Part shown: one piece after another, positions 7,034 through 16,638 of the stretch
Layout: every line of letters starts with the position of its first letter
Numbering within the stretch: the stretch's first letter is position 1
NCBI GenBank assembly: GCA_024229115.1
Contig: JAAEST010000053.1
Location: forward strand, 248,001-312,000
DNA: 64,000 bases
Reading direction: 5' to 3'
Source of the DNA: Oligoflexia bacterium
GTDB taxonomy: Bacteria; Bdellovibrionota; Bacteriovoracia; Bacteriovoracales; Bacteriovoracaceae
Program-made: the position numbers and the translations under genes
The notes under the pieces: generated by a model
What the model was told of the DNA's origin: nothing
Database searches by the model: none
Seen by the model: the letters and a program-made list of their open reading frames with translations, nothing else

Positions 7034-9796
7034 ATGAGTAATGAGAACGCAAAACCGCTCATATTTTTAGAACCATTATCTGAAACCTTAAAGAAGCTTA
7101 AAGAAGTTATTGAACAAAACTCTGAAGCTGAAGGGATTGAGGTTTTTGATGTTGAAACGCTTGAAGAAGCAAAGCAACTGATTCCATCAATTGGTCAGGC
7201 ACTCATTCTTGTATCTCATCCTAAGAAGTGTGCAATGATGCTTCAACAAAATAGAAAAGTTATTAAGAAGCTTCAATCAAAAACAATTATGTTAAGTCCC
7301 AAAACAATTCCACGTAAAACGATGGATAAGTTTATGAAGGTTGGACTTACAGAATGTGTTGTTGAGCCGGTAAATCCAAAAACTCTCCTCTATAAAGTTA
7401 AGCTTCAACTTAGAAGTATCGCCACTAAAAAAGAAAGTGGCGAGATGCAAAAGAAGTTTGAAGACGGAAATAACGAACAAATTGAAGAAGAAGAACAAAA
7501 ACTAAAGAAGCTTGCAAAGAAGCAAGCGGAAGCTGCTGAAGAAGAAGTCCTTAAAAAAGAAAAGAATGAGGATGCTGATGCATCCGAGCTGTACAATAAA
7601 GAAAAGAAGAAAAGTAATTACAAAGAAGAATCTATTGATGGCTACTACAAAGGTAAGAAGAAGAAGAATGATGAAGAAGAAGATGCATCAGATCTTTACG
7701 ATACCGATAAGAAGAAAAAAGAAGCAGAAGACCTAGGTGGTCACTATAGTGGAAAACTTTCAAAGAAACTTGATGTAGAAGCTGAGGAAGATCATACAAA
7801 AGAAAGGGCCTTAACTGAAGAAGAAGAACTCGATGAGATCAAAAAGAAGATCACACTCGAAGTAGACCAAGAAGATATGATGGCCGATGAAAGACATCAT
7901 ATGGAAGAAGAGTTAGAAGAAAGAGAAAAGAAAAAGAAAGCAAGTCTTAATCTCGAGGAAGATGATTCTAAAGACCCATATGATAGAGGCGAAAATGTCG
8001 CAGAAGATCTAGGTGGTCATTATAAGGGTGATGTTAAAAAAGGATTAGATATAGAAGCTGATCCAGAGATCACTCAAGAGAGAGAAGATCATTATGAAGA
8101 TGATGCACCTGAGAGAAAGAAAAAAGCTCAGTTAGCTATCGATGATGATGGTCCTGAAGACTATGTCGATGAATCTTTGCCAGAAGAGGAGCGCGAAGAA
8201 AAGAAAAAACGTGCAAAACTTGAAGTAGATTCTGAAGATATTTACGAAGACAAGAAACCGAAACTTGAAGTTCAGGCAGATGATGACGATCTTTATGAAA
8301 AAGAAGATCTTCCAGAGGCTGAAATTCAGGACAAGCGTGATAAAGCATCTCTCGATATTGTTAATGAGAACGAGGACGATGATGAAGACCGCGGTAAGGT
8401 TGATGAGATAGATGGATATCTTCGCGGTGGGGCAGCGAAGAAGAACCTTGATGTTGAAGCCGATCCAGAAATCACACAAGAGAGAGAATCTCATGACGAA
8501 GATGGGAGCGAAGATCTATATAAAAAAGCGAAGCTTGATATAGCTAACGATAGCGATGGTGATGATGATCTCTATGCAAGTGATGATGAGGATGAGCAAG
8601 GAAAACGAAAAAAGAATGCTTCATTAGATTTAGAATCAGAAAAAACTGACAAAGATGTCGAATTTGAAGGCAATGAAGATGACCTAGATGAATTCAATCG
8701 CAAACAAGCAAAATTGAATGTTGATGACGACTCTGATTACGGCAAAAGAGATGGTGCCTACCAAGAAAAAGAACAGAAATATGGTAATAGGGCCAATGCT
8801 CGAGCTGATCATATAAAAACTCACTACTCGTCTAAAGAAAGTCTCAAACATGGAGATGATGACTGGGGCGATAACTGGGAAAAACCAAAGAAGCAAGAAG
8901 AGGAATTTCCTGAACAAAGAGAAGAATTGGCCTTAATAATTCCTCAAGACGATGATCTTGGAGAACAAACGATTGATTATGGTCAGCTTAAAAAAGAATT
9001 TGACGAAATTAACTGGGATGATCTTCCTCGTAAGAGAAAGAATAAATCCCCTATTATCACAAGTGTTCAACCTGTTCTTAAAACATTTAAAAGAACTGTC
9101 TACAATGAAGATGGTGAAGAAGAAATAATTGAAGAAGCAGAATTAATTGAAGAAGAAGTTTCAGGAAGAGACAAAGTTTTTGAGCCTAATCCTGTTGGAA
9201 TGGATGTCGCTATTAAAGTTCTCAATCTTTACTATGATAAAGAAAAAACTAATGATGATATTTTCGAATATGCCGCACACGAGTTATACGAAAGATATAA
9301 AGGCTTCACTAGCTACTACGTCTTTGACAAAGAAAAAGGTAATTACGATGAGGTCTATAATCAGTTTTCTAAAATAGAGATAACTGATGAGGAGGCGAAA
9401 GGCTCCGAGCATAAAGAAGATATTGAAGCAATTAAAGAGAAGTGGGATGAAATTCTTGGAGAAGGAAAAGCTGGTTGGCAAAATGCAAAGCTTCCGATTT
9501 GGGAAGATCAATCTTTCCAGGCCCAAAAGAATATCTTTGTTTTCCCACTCTATGAAGGTGTTAATTCTCTTGGTTTCAATGTCGTATATTTTGATTACCA
9601 ATTTAAGGAAGAGGACTCTAAAACTATCGAAATGATACTCGAGTCAACCAGAGGTCTTTTCCTTCAAATATATGAAGATAAATATGGAACATCTAATGGT
9701 GTGAAGAAGGCCAAAAAACAAAAAACAGATGAAGAAAGTGCTGGTAAAAAAATCAAAGGTTTCTTTGGCGGCCTCTTTGGAAAGAAAGCAGGATAG
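7034..9796 (+). CDS. Receiver-like protein with long charged repeat region and C-terminal GAF-like domain
   Basis: About 920 residues. Residues 1-130 look like a receiver-type alpha/beta domain with no recognisable phospho-Asp. Residues about 130-680 are Lys/Glu/Asp-rich and built from short repeats: about twelve copies of a [KR]-x-x-L-[DNE]-[VIL] unit set between acidic stretches, and three longer copies of a G-G/D-H/G-Y-x-G...DVEADPEITQERE unit. Residues about 715-880 form a compact domain that may be GAF-like, followed by a Lys-rich linker and a GFFGGLFGKK tail. There is no signal peptide or membrane segment. It is followed 2 nt later by an HD-GYP-like gene. An in-frame ATG at 7028 exists; I prefer 7034 from promoter spacing. 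The function is unknown; a signalling scaffold is plausible. Confidence 0.8.
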   Translation: MSNENAKPLIFLEPLSETLKKLKEVIEQNSEAEGIEVFDVETLEEAKQLIPSIGQALILVSHPKKCAMMLQQNRKVIKKLQSKTIMLSPKTIPRKTMDKFMKVGLTECVVEPVNPKTLLYKVKLQLRSIATKKESGEMQKKFEDGNNEQIEEEEQKLKKLAKKQAEAAEEEVLKKEKNEDADASELYNKEKKKSNYKEESIDGYYKGKKKKNDEEEDASDLYDTDKKKKEAEDLGGHYSGKLSKKLDVEAEEDHTKERALTEEEELDEIKKKITLEVDQEDMMADERHHMEEELEEREKKKKASLNLEEDDSKDPYDRGENVAEDLGGHYKGDVKKGLDIEADPEITQEREDHYEDDAPERKKKAQLAIDDDGPEDYVDESLPEEEREEKKKRAKLEVDSEDIYEDKKPKLEVQADDDDLYEKEDLPEAEIQDKRDKASLDIVNENEDDDEDRGKVDEIDGYLRGGAAKKNLDVEADPEITQERESHDEDGSEDLYKKAKLDIANDSDGDDDLYASDDEDEQGKRKKNASLDLESEKTDKDVEFEGNEDDLDEFNRKQAKLNVDDDSDYGKRDGAYQEKEQKYGNRANARADHIKTHYSSKESLKHGDDDWGDNWEKPKKQEEEFPEQREELALIIPQDDDLGEQTIDYGQLKKEFDEINWDDLPRKRKNKSPIITSVQPVLKTFKRTVYNEDGEEEIIEEAELIEEEVSGRDKVFEPNPVGMDVAIKVLNLYYDKEKTNDDIFEYAAHELYERYKGFTSYYVFDKEKGNYDEVYNQFSKIEITDEEAKGSEHKEDIEAIKEKWDEILGEGKAGWQNAKLPIWEDQSFQAQKNIFVFPLYEGVNSLGFNVVYFDYQFKEEDSKTIEMILESTRGLFLQIYEDKYGTSNGVKKAKKQKTDEESAGKKIKGFFGGLFGKKAG

Positions 9797-9798
9797 GA

Positions 9799-10848
9799 AT
9801 GGAAAATATAGAAAACGAATATTTTCACATTGAATTAGAAATGCTTGGGGAATCACAACTCTTCCCTTTTAATGTCTTTATCTATAATCCTTCAAATGAG
9901 ACTTATACTCCTTATCTTTATGGTAATAGTCCATTGACAGAAGAAAAGAAGAACTTCTTAGATTATATTCTTGAGAAAGGTGCTGAGCTGGCCATCTCAA
10001 TGAAGCAAAAGAAAACCTTTCTTAGAGATAGAGAGTTAAAAGAAGAAGATATCCCGGATCTTGCTCCAACTGAACTTCATGAACTGATTGTTAAAAGAGA
10101 AAAGCTATTAGAAGAAAAAATGGCATCGAAAGAAAAGAAAGGAAAATTTCATTTCAATGATGAGCTAAAGAAGGCCTATGAGAATGATGACTTTACGGCA
10201 ATTATTGAAGAGGCGCATAGCGATTTAATTTGTTTAGGGATCACTATCTCCCCTACAGTTAGTTTAGCTACATTCTTTGCTGAGAATCTTTTAATAGGCG
10301 ATACCTATGTAAATCGAGTGGTAGCTCTCTCCCATCTACTCGCCAAAAATAGTGGAATGATTGATGATCTGGCCTTAGGGGAACTGGCCTGTGCATCGTT
10401 TATGGCCCATCTTGGACAAACACAAATGGAAAAAAGTTTAAGCGATAAAGCTTATTTAGAGATGACTGATTCTCAAAGGAAGAAATACAAGAAACATGCT
10501 GGTCTTACTCAACATATGACCAGAAAAGCTGGCATAGAGCTAAGTGAGCGCTGTATGCGAATCATCCTGCAACACCATGAAAGATATGATGGATCCGGTT
10601 ATCCAGATCAAACGAAAGGTCAATATATTGAGCCTCTGGCCCTAGTTCTTGGCTGTGCAGCACACATTCTAGAGTATACTACTGGTAAAATCACGGGAAC
10701 AAAGACTCCTTTACAGACAGTTCTTTCAAATATGAAAAATAAGACTTTAAGTCCTGGATTAGAAATTGAGTTCGGTGATTCACTTTATAATTCCCTTACA
10801 AACATATTTGGTGATAAAATAAATATAGATAGTAAAGAAGCAGCTTAA
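9799..10848 (+). CDS. Degenerate HD-GYP domain protein
   Basis: 349 residues. An N-terminal alpha/beta segment (about 1-80) resembles the non-catalytic domain before HD-GYP in two other proteins of this window. The C-terminal 200 residues are HD-GYP-like: HHERYDGSGYP at 259-269 is complete, but the catalytic HD pair has become H204-L205 (in MAHLGQT) and the usual HP after it is HA. HD-GYP enzymes hydrolyse cyclic di-GMP; loss of the metal-binding Asp suggests this one binds rather than cleaves. It starts 2 nt after the charged-repeat gene, with GGATAGGA as SD, and is followed 17 nt later by the CheY-like gene, so the three form an operon. Confidence 0.85.
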   Translation: MENIENEYFHIELEMLGESQLFPFNVFIYNPSNETYTPYLYGNSPLTEEKKNFLDYILEKGAELAISMKQKKTFLRDRELKEEDIPDLAPTELHELIVKREKLLEEKMASKEKKGKFHFNDELKKAYENDDFTAIIEEAHSDLICLGITISPTVSLATFFAENLLIGDTYVNRVVALSHLLAKNSGMIDDLALGELACASFMAHLGQTQMEKSLSDKAYLEMTDSQRKKYKKHAGLTQHMTRKAGIELSERCMRIILQHHERYDGSGYPDQTKGQYIEPLALVLGCAAHILEYTTGKITGTKTPLQTVLSNMKNKTLSPGLEIEFGDSLYNSLTNIFGDKINIDSKEAA

Positions 10849-10865
10849 TTTTTTGGAGAGAGGAT

Positions 10866-11264
10866 ATGGCCCTTAAAGCAAGCATGAAAATTTTATTAGC
10901 TGATGCTGTACCAGGTAACAGACAGATATTAAGAAAAATGCTTAGTGATATTGGTTTTAAAAATGTAATCGAAGCCGGTGATGGTGAACAAGCATTTGCA
11001 AAGATCGAAGAAAGTTTTAACGATAAGCCAGTTGAGTTTATTATTTCAGAGTATAATCTAGACAAACTAAATGGACTTGATCTTCTAAAAAAAGTGAAGG
11101 CCACTGAGTCTACTAAGAAAATTCCATTCCTTATGATTACTGGAGAAGCTGATCAACAAGTTATTGTTTTAGCTGTGAAGTCAGGTGTATCAAATGTTAT
11201 CGTAAGACCCTTTTCAGCGAATACAATTACAGAAAAAATTAGTAAGATTTTTGGTCAGGGCTAA
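10866..11264 (+). CDS. CheY-like pseudo-receiver with Glu at the phosphorylation site
   Basis: 132-residue single-domain receiver. By alignment with CheY by eye, the acidic pair is D13-A14 (normally DD), the phosphorylated Asp is replaced by E62 in IISEYNL, T92 is kept, and the invariant Lys is R114 in VRPFS. Glu at the acceptor position often mimics the phosphorylated state, so this protein is probably locked in one conformation rather than switched by a kinase. SD GGAGAGG lies before ATG 10866. It ends the operon with the charged-repeat and HD-GYP-like genes and converges on the phosphoesterase gene with a 4-nt overlap. Confidence 0.88.
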   Translation: MALKASMKILLADAVPGNRQILRKMLSDIGFKNVIEAGDGEQAFAKIEESFNDKPVEFIISEYNLDKLNGLDLLKKVKATESTKKIPFLMITGEADQQVIVLAVKSGVSNVIVRPFSANTITEKISKIFGQG

Positions 11265-12400
11265 TAATCTTCGTAAGGAAGATTCTGATTCCCCTTCCAA
11301 CGGTTAAGATCGATCTCGAGCTCAGCTTCATCTGATTTGCCTTTTACAAGGACATCTACTTGAGCATAAGTTAATGGAGCGCCTGAAGGAGATTTTACGA
11401 AATCTAAATTATACATATTTGTCCAAGTTCCGGTATTGATAAAAACTCCCCCATCAGCAAAAGATCTAATGGTCGGCTCATGAGTGTGCCCAACAATCAA
11501 ACATTTTAATTTAGGATTTTTTTCGAAGACATCACGAGTAAGGGTTTCAAAGTCTCCAAATAGTTCAAGCTCTTGAAGACTACTTTTCACAACCTCTTTT
11601 ATACTAGAGTGTTGCTTATAAATTTGTATAAACCTAACCATGATAAAGTAGAAAGCATTAGCGAGCATAAATCTCACGGTATAAAGAGTATCGTAGATTA
11701 AACCATTAATTAAAAACTTTCTAATTGGCCTGACAGCATTAATATGATCTCTTTCTTCCTTAAACTTATTAATCACACGAGTAACATAGTAGCTACCCCA
11801 TGGTGGTAGAAAGAATTTCTTCCCCTCTTCATTAGAGATTATAGAACCATGAAGAGGAAATTGGTGAGCCACTTCATATTCATGACCATGCTTAATTAAT
11901 ACACCCTCTACAGGTAAGTACTCGCCATCGTTATCCATATAGAATTCAAAACGACTTCTATGGTCTTCATCAATAAGGTTTAGTAAATAATCTCTCATCG
12001 ATTTAAACAGAAATTCAGCATCATGATTTCCGATAATATAAGTAATCTTATTCTTTTTAGGTTTTAAGAAATTAGAGAATGCCTTAACTACTTCAGGATG
12101 AGCATCACAAATAAGTTTAAGCTTCGCCAAACTAGCGTCTTCTGACCAAAACTCATCATCAAAATATGGAACAAATGGAACCGCTAGAAAATCAAAGAGG
12201 TCACCGTTGATCACTAATTCAATTTCTCTAGAGCTAAACTCTGAACTTGAATAATATTCTAAAAACTCTACTAACTCATGATCATAGTGAAAATCTTCGA
12301 GATAATTTCTCTTTCCATCAACTAAGTTTCCCGCCCCTAAATGAATATCAGAGATTACGAGTACTGTTTTATTAATTTTATTCTTTCGGAGGAATCTCAT
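11261..12400 (-). CDS. Calcineurin-like metallophosphoesterase
   Basis: 379 residues. All metal-binding blocks of the family are visible in order: SDIHLG (about 18-23), NGDLFDF, IGNHDAEF, IKHGHEYE and VGHTHEPT. There is no signal peptide, so it is probably cytoplasmic or attached to the inner membrane. Substrate is unclear: the family includes UDP-2,3-diacylglucosamine hydrolases (LpxH), nucleotidases and protein phosphatases, and it is longer than LpxH (about 240). ATG 12400 overlaps the end of the upstream exported-protein gene by 23 nt, so the two are co-transcribed. No good SD is seen. Confidence 0.85.
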   Translation of the reverse strand: MRFLRKNKINKTVLVISDIHLGAGNLVDGKRNYLEDFHYDHELVEFLEYYSSSEFSSREIELVINGDLFDFLAVPFVPYFDDEFWSEDASLAKLKLICDAHPEVVKAFSNFLKPKKNKITYIIGNHDAEFLFKSMRDYLLNLIDEDHRSRFEFYMDNDGEYLPVEGVLIKHGHEYEVAHQFPLHGSIISNEEGKKFFLPPWGSYYVTRVINKFKEERDHINAVRPIRKFLINGLIYDTLYTVRFMLANAFYFIMVRFIQIYKQHSSIKEVVKSSLQELELFGDFETLTRDVFEKNPKLKCLIVGHTHEPTIRSFADGGVFINTGTWTNMYNLDFVKSPSGAPLTYAQVDVLVKGKSDEAELEIDLNRWKGNQNLPYEDY

Positions 12401-12749
12401 AAACTTTATTGTTAAATTTTAATATTACTTTTTGAAAAGAAGGACTTAGTGGTACAAAGTACACTTTCTCACTTCCTCTCCCTTTTAATGAAACAGATTG
12501 AAACTTCTTAGGCATTAAAGAAACAAACCCTAATACTACTCCACTTTGAGTTTCAACTTTACCAACTATTTTATTGAGAGTCTTATTTTCAACGATGACG
12601 TTAATATCTTTCTTCTCTTTAATAGGAGAAGTTACGACAACCCTTTCATCATAGATCTTAACTAGAAAGGCATCCGTTCTTACTTGTGGTGTTCTAGCTA
12701 TAAGATGAAAGCTAAATAAAATGAAGATAATAAATATATTTATTTTCAC
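12378..12749 (-). CDS. Exported protein of unknown function
   Basis: 123 residues starting at a GTG. A short signal peptide (KINIFIIFILFSFHLIA, then R) should send it to the periplasm. The rest is beta-rich with alternating hydrophobic residues, like a small periplasmic domain. I recognise no family. TATGAT lies exactly 6 nt before the GTG and there is no Shine-Dalgarno sequence, so the transcript may be leaderless. It overlaps the phosphoesterase gene that follows. Confidence 0.65.
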   Translation of the reverse strand: MKINIFIIFILFSFHLIARTPQVRTDAFLVKIYDERVVVTSPIKEKKDINVIVENKTLNKIVGKVETQSGVVLGFVSLMPKKFQSVSLKGRGSEKVYFVPLSPSFQKVILKFNNKVYEIPPKE

Positions 12750-12808
12750 ACTTATATCATATCAATATCTTAGAGCTCTTATAAGGAGACTGTTTTTACC
12801 TAGTATAC

Positions 12809-12835
12809 TCAATGTATGCTCTATAAATCCGATAA
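12809..12835 (+). promoter_or_regulatory. Sigma-28-like promoter before the small metalloprotease gene
   Basis: TCAA (12809-12812), 15 nt, TCCGATAA (12828-12835). The -10 half is near-consensus for FliA; the -35 half is a weak match. ATG 12842 follows after 6 nt with no SD. A housekeeping -10 (TATAAA, 12822-12827) overlaps, so the sigma factor is uncertain. Confidence 0.5.
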
Positions 12836-12841
12836 ATAGTC

Positions 12842-13363
12842 ATGTTCGACTTCTTAAGAAAAAAGAAAATTACCAAGACTCCGACTAAAAACATCAGATA
12901 TCAAGTTTGGGTTCGATTTAAAGAAAATCCACAACATCAATGGATTTTTAATAACTCTTATATAAAAAGGTCATTCCAACTTTTTTTAGAGAAGCTAGAT
13001 TCACGTGGACTTAAGTTTCTCAATGAAAACAAAGTTAACTTTGTTTATACCAATGGCCTATACTCTTGCACACTTACAAAGACAGATGAGTCATTTAATA
13101 TCATTGTCTTTCCACAGTTAGTAAAATTATTTCAAAGTGCTAATCCTGAGGTTGGAGTTGCCATACTGGCCCATGAACTGGGACACCTCCTTCATCATCA
13201 TTATGAAAGACAAATTGCTCCACAAACAGCTCAGATTGAAGCCGATCAATATGCAATAGATATAGGTCTGATTAATCAATTAGAAACATTTTTAAGAGAT
13301 TTCTCTGATCATCCTGATTGCGATTATCGTTTAAGAAGTTTAGAAAAGCAGAAATCACAATAA
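12842..13363 (+). CDS. Predicted cytoplasmic zinc metalloprotease (HExxH, M48-like arrangement)
   Basis: 173 residues. [12 protein letters not shown] near residue 110 gives an HExxH zinc site, and [10 protein letters not shown] about 25 residues later supplies the expected third ligand Glu, an arrangement like M48 peptidases. There is no membrane segment or signal peptide, unlike HtpX or BepA, so it is a short soluble relative. Substrate unknown. The start codon has no SD but sits 6 nt behind a sigma-28-like element. The gene overlaps the end of uvrB on the opposite strand by 9 nt. Confidence 0.75.
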   Translation: MFDFLRKKKITKTPTKNIRYQVWVRFKENPQHQWIFNNSYIKRSFQLFLEKLDSRGLKFLNENKVNFVYTNGLYSCTLTKTDESFNIIVFPQLVKLFQSANPEVGVAILAHELGHLLHHHYERQIAPQTAQIEADQYAIDIGLINQLETFLRDFSDHPDCDYRLRSLEKQKSQ

Positions 13364-15358
13364 AAGTTTTGCTTCTGTTAGTTCTTTAATTTCATCTCTC
13401 ATTTTCGCAGCATCTTCAAAACGTAATTCTTTTGAGGCTATTTTCATATCTGCTTTCAATTCTTTAATCTTTTTATCAATCGTTGCTAAAGACATAACTT
13501 CTTTGACGACCTTCTTCTTAACTCTCTTACCTTTGGCCCCTCTTAGAGTTTCTATAACTCCTCCAGAAACTTCCTTGATAATAGTTTGAGGTTCAATACC
13601 ATTTTCAATATTGTACTGATGTTGAATTTTTCTTCTTCTCATTGTTTCAGAAATTGCTTTCTTCATCGATTTTGTTTCTTTATAAGCATAGAGAATAACT
13701 TTTCCTTCTGAGTTTCTAGCAGCTCTCCCTATCGTTTGGATAAGGCTTCTTTCTGAACGTAAAAAACCTTCTTTATCTGCATCTAGGATTCCAACCAGTG
13801 CCACTTCAGGTAAGTCCAAACCTTCTCTAAGAAGGTTAATTCCAACGAGGATATCAAACTCGCCTAGTCGTAAATCTCGCAGAATTTCCATTCTTTCAAT
13901 CGTATCAATGTCACTGTGAAGATAACGTATTCTCATTCCAACCGAGTTAAAATATGAAGTTAGTTCTTCAGCGAGCTTCTTCGTTAATGTAGTGATAAGA
14001 ACTCTAAAGCCTTCTTTTATCACTTTCTTAGATTCAACTAAAATATCATCGACCTGTGTGGCAGCATCTTTTACCTCAATCACTGGGTCAAGAAGACCAG
14101 TTGGTCGAATAATTTGTTCGACATATTCACCTGAGGTTTGTTCAAGTTCATAATCTCCAGGAGTCGCCGAGACATAGAGCACTTGATCGAGTTTTTCTTC
14201 AAATTCTTTGAACTTTAAAGGTCTGTTGTCTAGTGCCGAAGGAAGTCTAAAACCAAAGTTTACTAAGTTTTCTTTTCTTGCTCTGTCACCACGATACATT
14301 CCCCCTACCTGAGGGATAGAGATATGAGACTCATCGACAATTAAAAGAAAATCTTTCTTAAAGAAATCGATAAGTGTCGGAGGTGGTTCACCTTCTTTCG
14401 TTCCTGTTAAATGTCTTGAATAGTTTTCAATCCCTGAACAAAAACCCATTTCTTCAAGCATCTCTAAATCAAGCATAGTCCTTTGCTCAAGTCTTTGTCT
14501 CTCAACTAGTTTTTCTTCTTTTTCTAATTCTTGAAGGCGAGAACGCAACTCAATTTTTATTGTTTCAATGGCCTTCTGTAACCGGTCCTCACTCACTACA
14601 TAGTGACTTTTTGGATAAATCGTCACTTTATTCAAAGAAGTAAGTACCGTGCCTCTAAGTGGATCTACAATGGAAATGGTTTCAACTTCGTCATCAAAGA
14701 ATTCAATCCTTACGACATTGGCATCTTCACTCGCAGGAAAGACCTCTACGATATCTCCTCTTACACGAAAGCAACCACGAGAAAAATCAATATCATTTCT
14801 TTCATATTGAATAGAAACGAGAGTTTTTAAAAACTCATCTCTATCAAGGGTATCACCTGTGAAAAGAGTCGTTTTTTGACCAGAGTATTCATCAGGAGAT
14901 CCAATACCATAAATACAACTTACCGAGGCAATGACGATGACATCATCCCTTTCTAATAATGATTGAGTAGCACTATGCCTTAACTTATCAATCTCATCAT
15001 TAACTGAAGAGTCTTTTTCGATATAGGTATCTGTTCCCACGACATAGGCTTCTGGTTGATAGTAGTCATAATAACTAACAAAGTATTCAACCTTATTATG
15101 AGGAAAGAATTCTTTAAATTCAGCATAGAGTTGTGCTGCTAGTGTTTTATTATGGGCCAAGATAAGGGTCTTCTTTCCAAGCTTTTGAATTGTATTGGCC
15201 ATGGTAAATGTTTTCCCCGAGCCAGTAACACCTAATAGAGTTTGAAACTTTTCACCATTTTCAAAAGCCTTAACGATACTTTTGATCGCTTCTGGTTGAT
15301 CCCCACAAGGCTGAAACTTAGTCTCTAACTGAAACCTTTTATTAGACTCTTCAATCAA
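13355..15358 (-). CDS. uvrB: Excinuclease ABC subunit B
   Basis: 667 residues, normal for UvrB. It loads on damaged DNA with UvrA and positions UvrC for dual incision in nucleotide excision repair. Visible: Walker A GVTGSGKT (about 43-50), the beta-hairpin [11 protein letters not shown] that clamps DNA, the DESH Walker B box, helicase motifs through QTIGRAARN, and a C-terminal UVR domain ([11 protein letters not shown]) for UvrC binding. The start codon is TTG at 15358, supported by AAGGAAG 6 nt upstream; the next in-frame ATG would lose the N-terminal region. It is divergent from lysA, with only 42 nt between. Confidence 0.97.
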   Translation of the reverse strand: MIEESNKRFQLETKFQPCGDQPEAIKSIVKAFENGEKFQTLLGVTGSGKTFTMANTIQKLGKKTLILAHNKTLAAQLYAEFKEFFPHNKVEYFVSYYDYYQPEAYVVGTDTYIEKDSSVNDEIDKLRHSATQSLLERDDVIVIASVSCIYGIGSPDEYSGQKTTLFTGDTLDRDEFLKTLVSIQYERNDIDFSRGCFRVRGDIVEVFPASEDANVVRIEFFDDEVETISIVDPLRGTVLTSLNKVTIYPKSHYVVSEDRLQKAIETIKIELRSRLQELEKEEKLVERQRLEQRTMLDLEMLEEMGFCSGIENYSRHLTGTKEGEPPPTLIDFFKKDFLLIVDESHISIPQVGGMYRGDRARKENLVNFGFRLPSALDNRPLKFKEFEEKLDQVLYVSATPGDYELEQTSGEYVEQIIRPTGLLDPVIEVKDAATQVDDILVESKKVIKEGFRVLITTLTKKLAEELTSYFNSVGMRIRYLHSDIDTIERMEILRDLRLGEFDILVGINLLREGLDLPEVALVGILDADKEGFLRSERSLIQTIGRAARNSEGKVILYAYKETKSMKKAISETMRRRKIQHQYNIENGIEPQTIIKEVSGGVIETLRGAKGKRVKKKVVKEVMSLATIDKKIKELKADMKIASKELRFEDAAKMRDEIKELTEAKLLL

Positions 15359-15400
15359 AACGAACTTCCTTAAAATCTATCCTTGAGCTATCATTTAACC

Positions 15401-16633
15401 ATGAGAACTTGGAACTATCAAAATAATGAACTACACATCGACAATATTCCTTTATCACAAATAGCTGATCAATTCGATACCCCATTCTATTTGTATAGTT
15501 TGGAATCTTTAAAAGGTTGTTTTAATGAATTTAAAGACAGTGCTAAACAATATTTTCATGAAAAGTTCACTATATGTTATGCATTAAAAGCCAATCCCCA
15601 CCCAACTATTTTAAAAACCTTAGCTTCATTAGGCTGTGGTGCAGATATTGTCTCAGGGGGAGAATTATCGAGGGCCCTCGAATGTGGTATTAGGCCAGAA
15701 AATATTGTTTTCTCTGGGGTCGGTAAAAAGAAAAAAGAAATAGATTTTGCTATTAAAAATAATATCGCTTCCTTAAATGTTGAAAGTTTAGAAGAGCTTG
15801 AACTGATCGCTCAAATTGCTAAGGATAATAATTCACAAGCAAAAGTAGCCTTAAGACTTAATCCCGATGTAAAAGCTAAAACCCATCATCATATTAGTAC
15901 AGGTAATTCGACCCACAAATTTGGAATCGTCGAAAAAGATATTCTTAAAGCTTTTCAAGTTCAAGATAATTGGAAATATATTACATTAGTGGGACTAAGT
16001 GTTCATATTGGTAGTCAGTTAAAGAACCTCGAAGCTACTCGCGATGCTATAATTCAACTTTGCCAAGTGGCCAATCAATGTCCTTTTAATCTTGAATTCT
16101 TAGATGTAGGAGGAGGGCTGGGAATCGATTATCACCCAACAGAGGACCAAGACTACTCTACTCCCGATCATTATATGAAACTAGTTTCACAAACTATAGA
16201 TGGTCATTTAGATCAATCTAAAAAAGAACAATTAGCAAGGGTGGTCTTTGAGCCTGGTCGCTGTATTGTGGCCAAATGTGGGCTTTTAATTAACTCAGTT
16301 ATCCGGCGCAAAGAAAGCGAAGGAAATCATTTTCTCATGGTCGATGGTGGAATGAATGACTTTGTTCGCTCTAGTCTCTACGATGCTTACCATGAATTAT
16401 TACCTGAAAAAGAATACAGAGATCGAAAGAGATTTCAATATAATGTTGTTGGCCCTATATGTGAAAGTGCCGATAGCTTCGCTAAAAAAAGAGATTTACC
16501 TGAAATGTTTGCTGATGAGTTAATTGCTGTTGCTGATGTTGGAGCTTACGGAAGAAGTATGGCCAGTTCTTATAATCTTAGAGAGCCAGCAAAAGAAGTA
16601 GTGATCAACCTTAATAGGTCAATCACCACATAA
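15401..16633 (+). CDS. lysA: Diaminopimelate decarboxylase
   Basis: 410-residue PLP enzyme of the alanine-racemase fold that decarboxylates meso-diaminopimelate to lysine. The PLP Lys is in CYALKANPHP (about residue 57), with HIGSQ, GGGLGIDY, FEPGRCIVA and the substrate-binding CESADSFAKKR all present. ATG 15401 has no SD; TATCAT lies exactly 6 nt before it, which fits a leaderless start. An in-frame TTG at 15383 is possible but not supported. Convergent with carD. Confidence 0.95.
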   Translation: MRTWNYQNNELHIDNIPLSQIADQFDTPFYLYSLESLKGCFNEFKDSAKQYFHEKFTICYALKANPHPTILKTLASLGCGADIVSGGELSRALECGIRPENIVFSGVGKKKKEIDFAIKNNIASLNVESLEELELIAQIAKDNNSQAKVALRLNPDVKAKTHHHISTGNSTHKFGIVEKDILKAFQVQDNWKYITLVGLSVHIGSQLKNLEATRDAIIQLCQVANQCPFNLEFLDVGGGLGIDYHPTEDQDYSTPDHYMKLVSQTIDGHLDQSKKEQLARVVFEPGRCIVAKCGLLINSVIRRKESEGNHFLMVDGGMNDFVRSSLYDAYHELLPEKEYRDRKRFQYNVVGPICESADSFAKKRDLPEMFADELIAVADVGAYGRSMASSYNLREPAKEVVINLNRSITT

Positions 16634-16638
16634 TTATT

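Noticed and set aside
8132-8494. Long open frames on the minus strand inside the charged-repeat gene (up to 120 codons)
   Set aside because: They mirror the Lys/Glu/Asp-rich codons of the real gene (runs of Phe, Ile, Leu); no SD, no domain, and strong coding signal on the plus strand.
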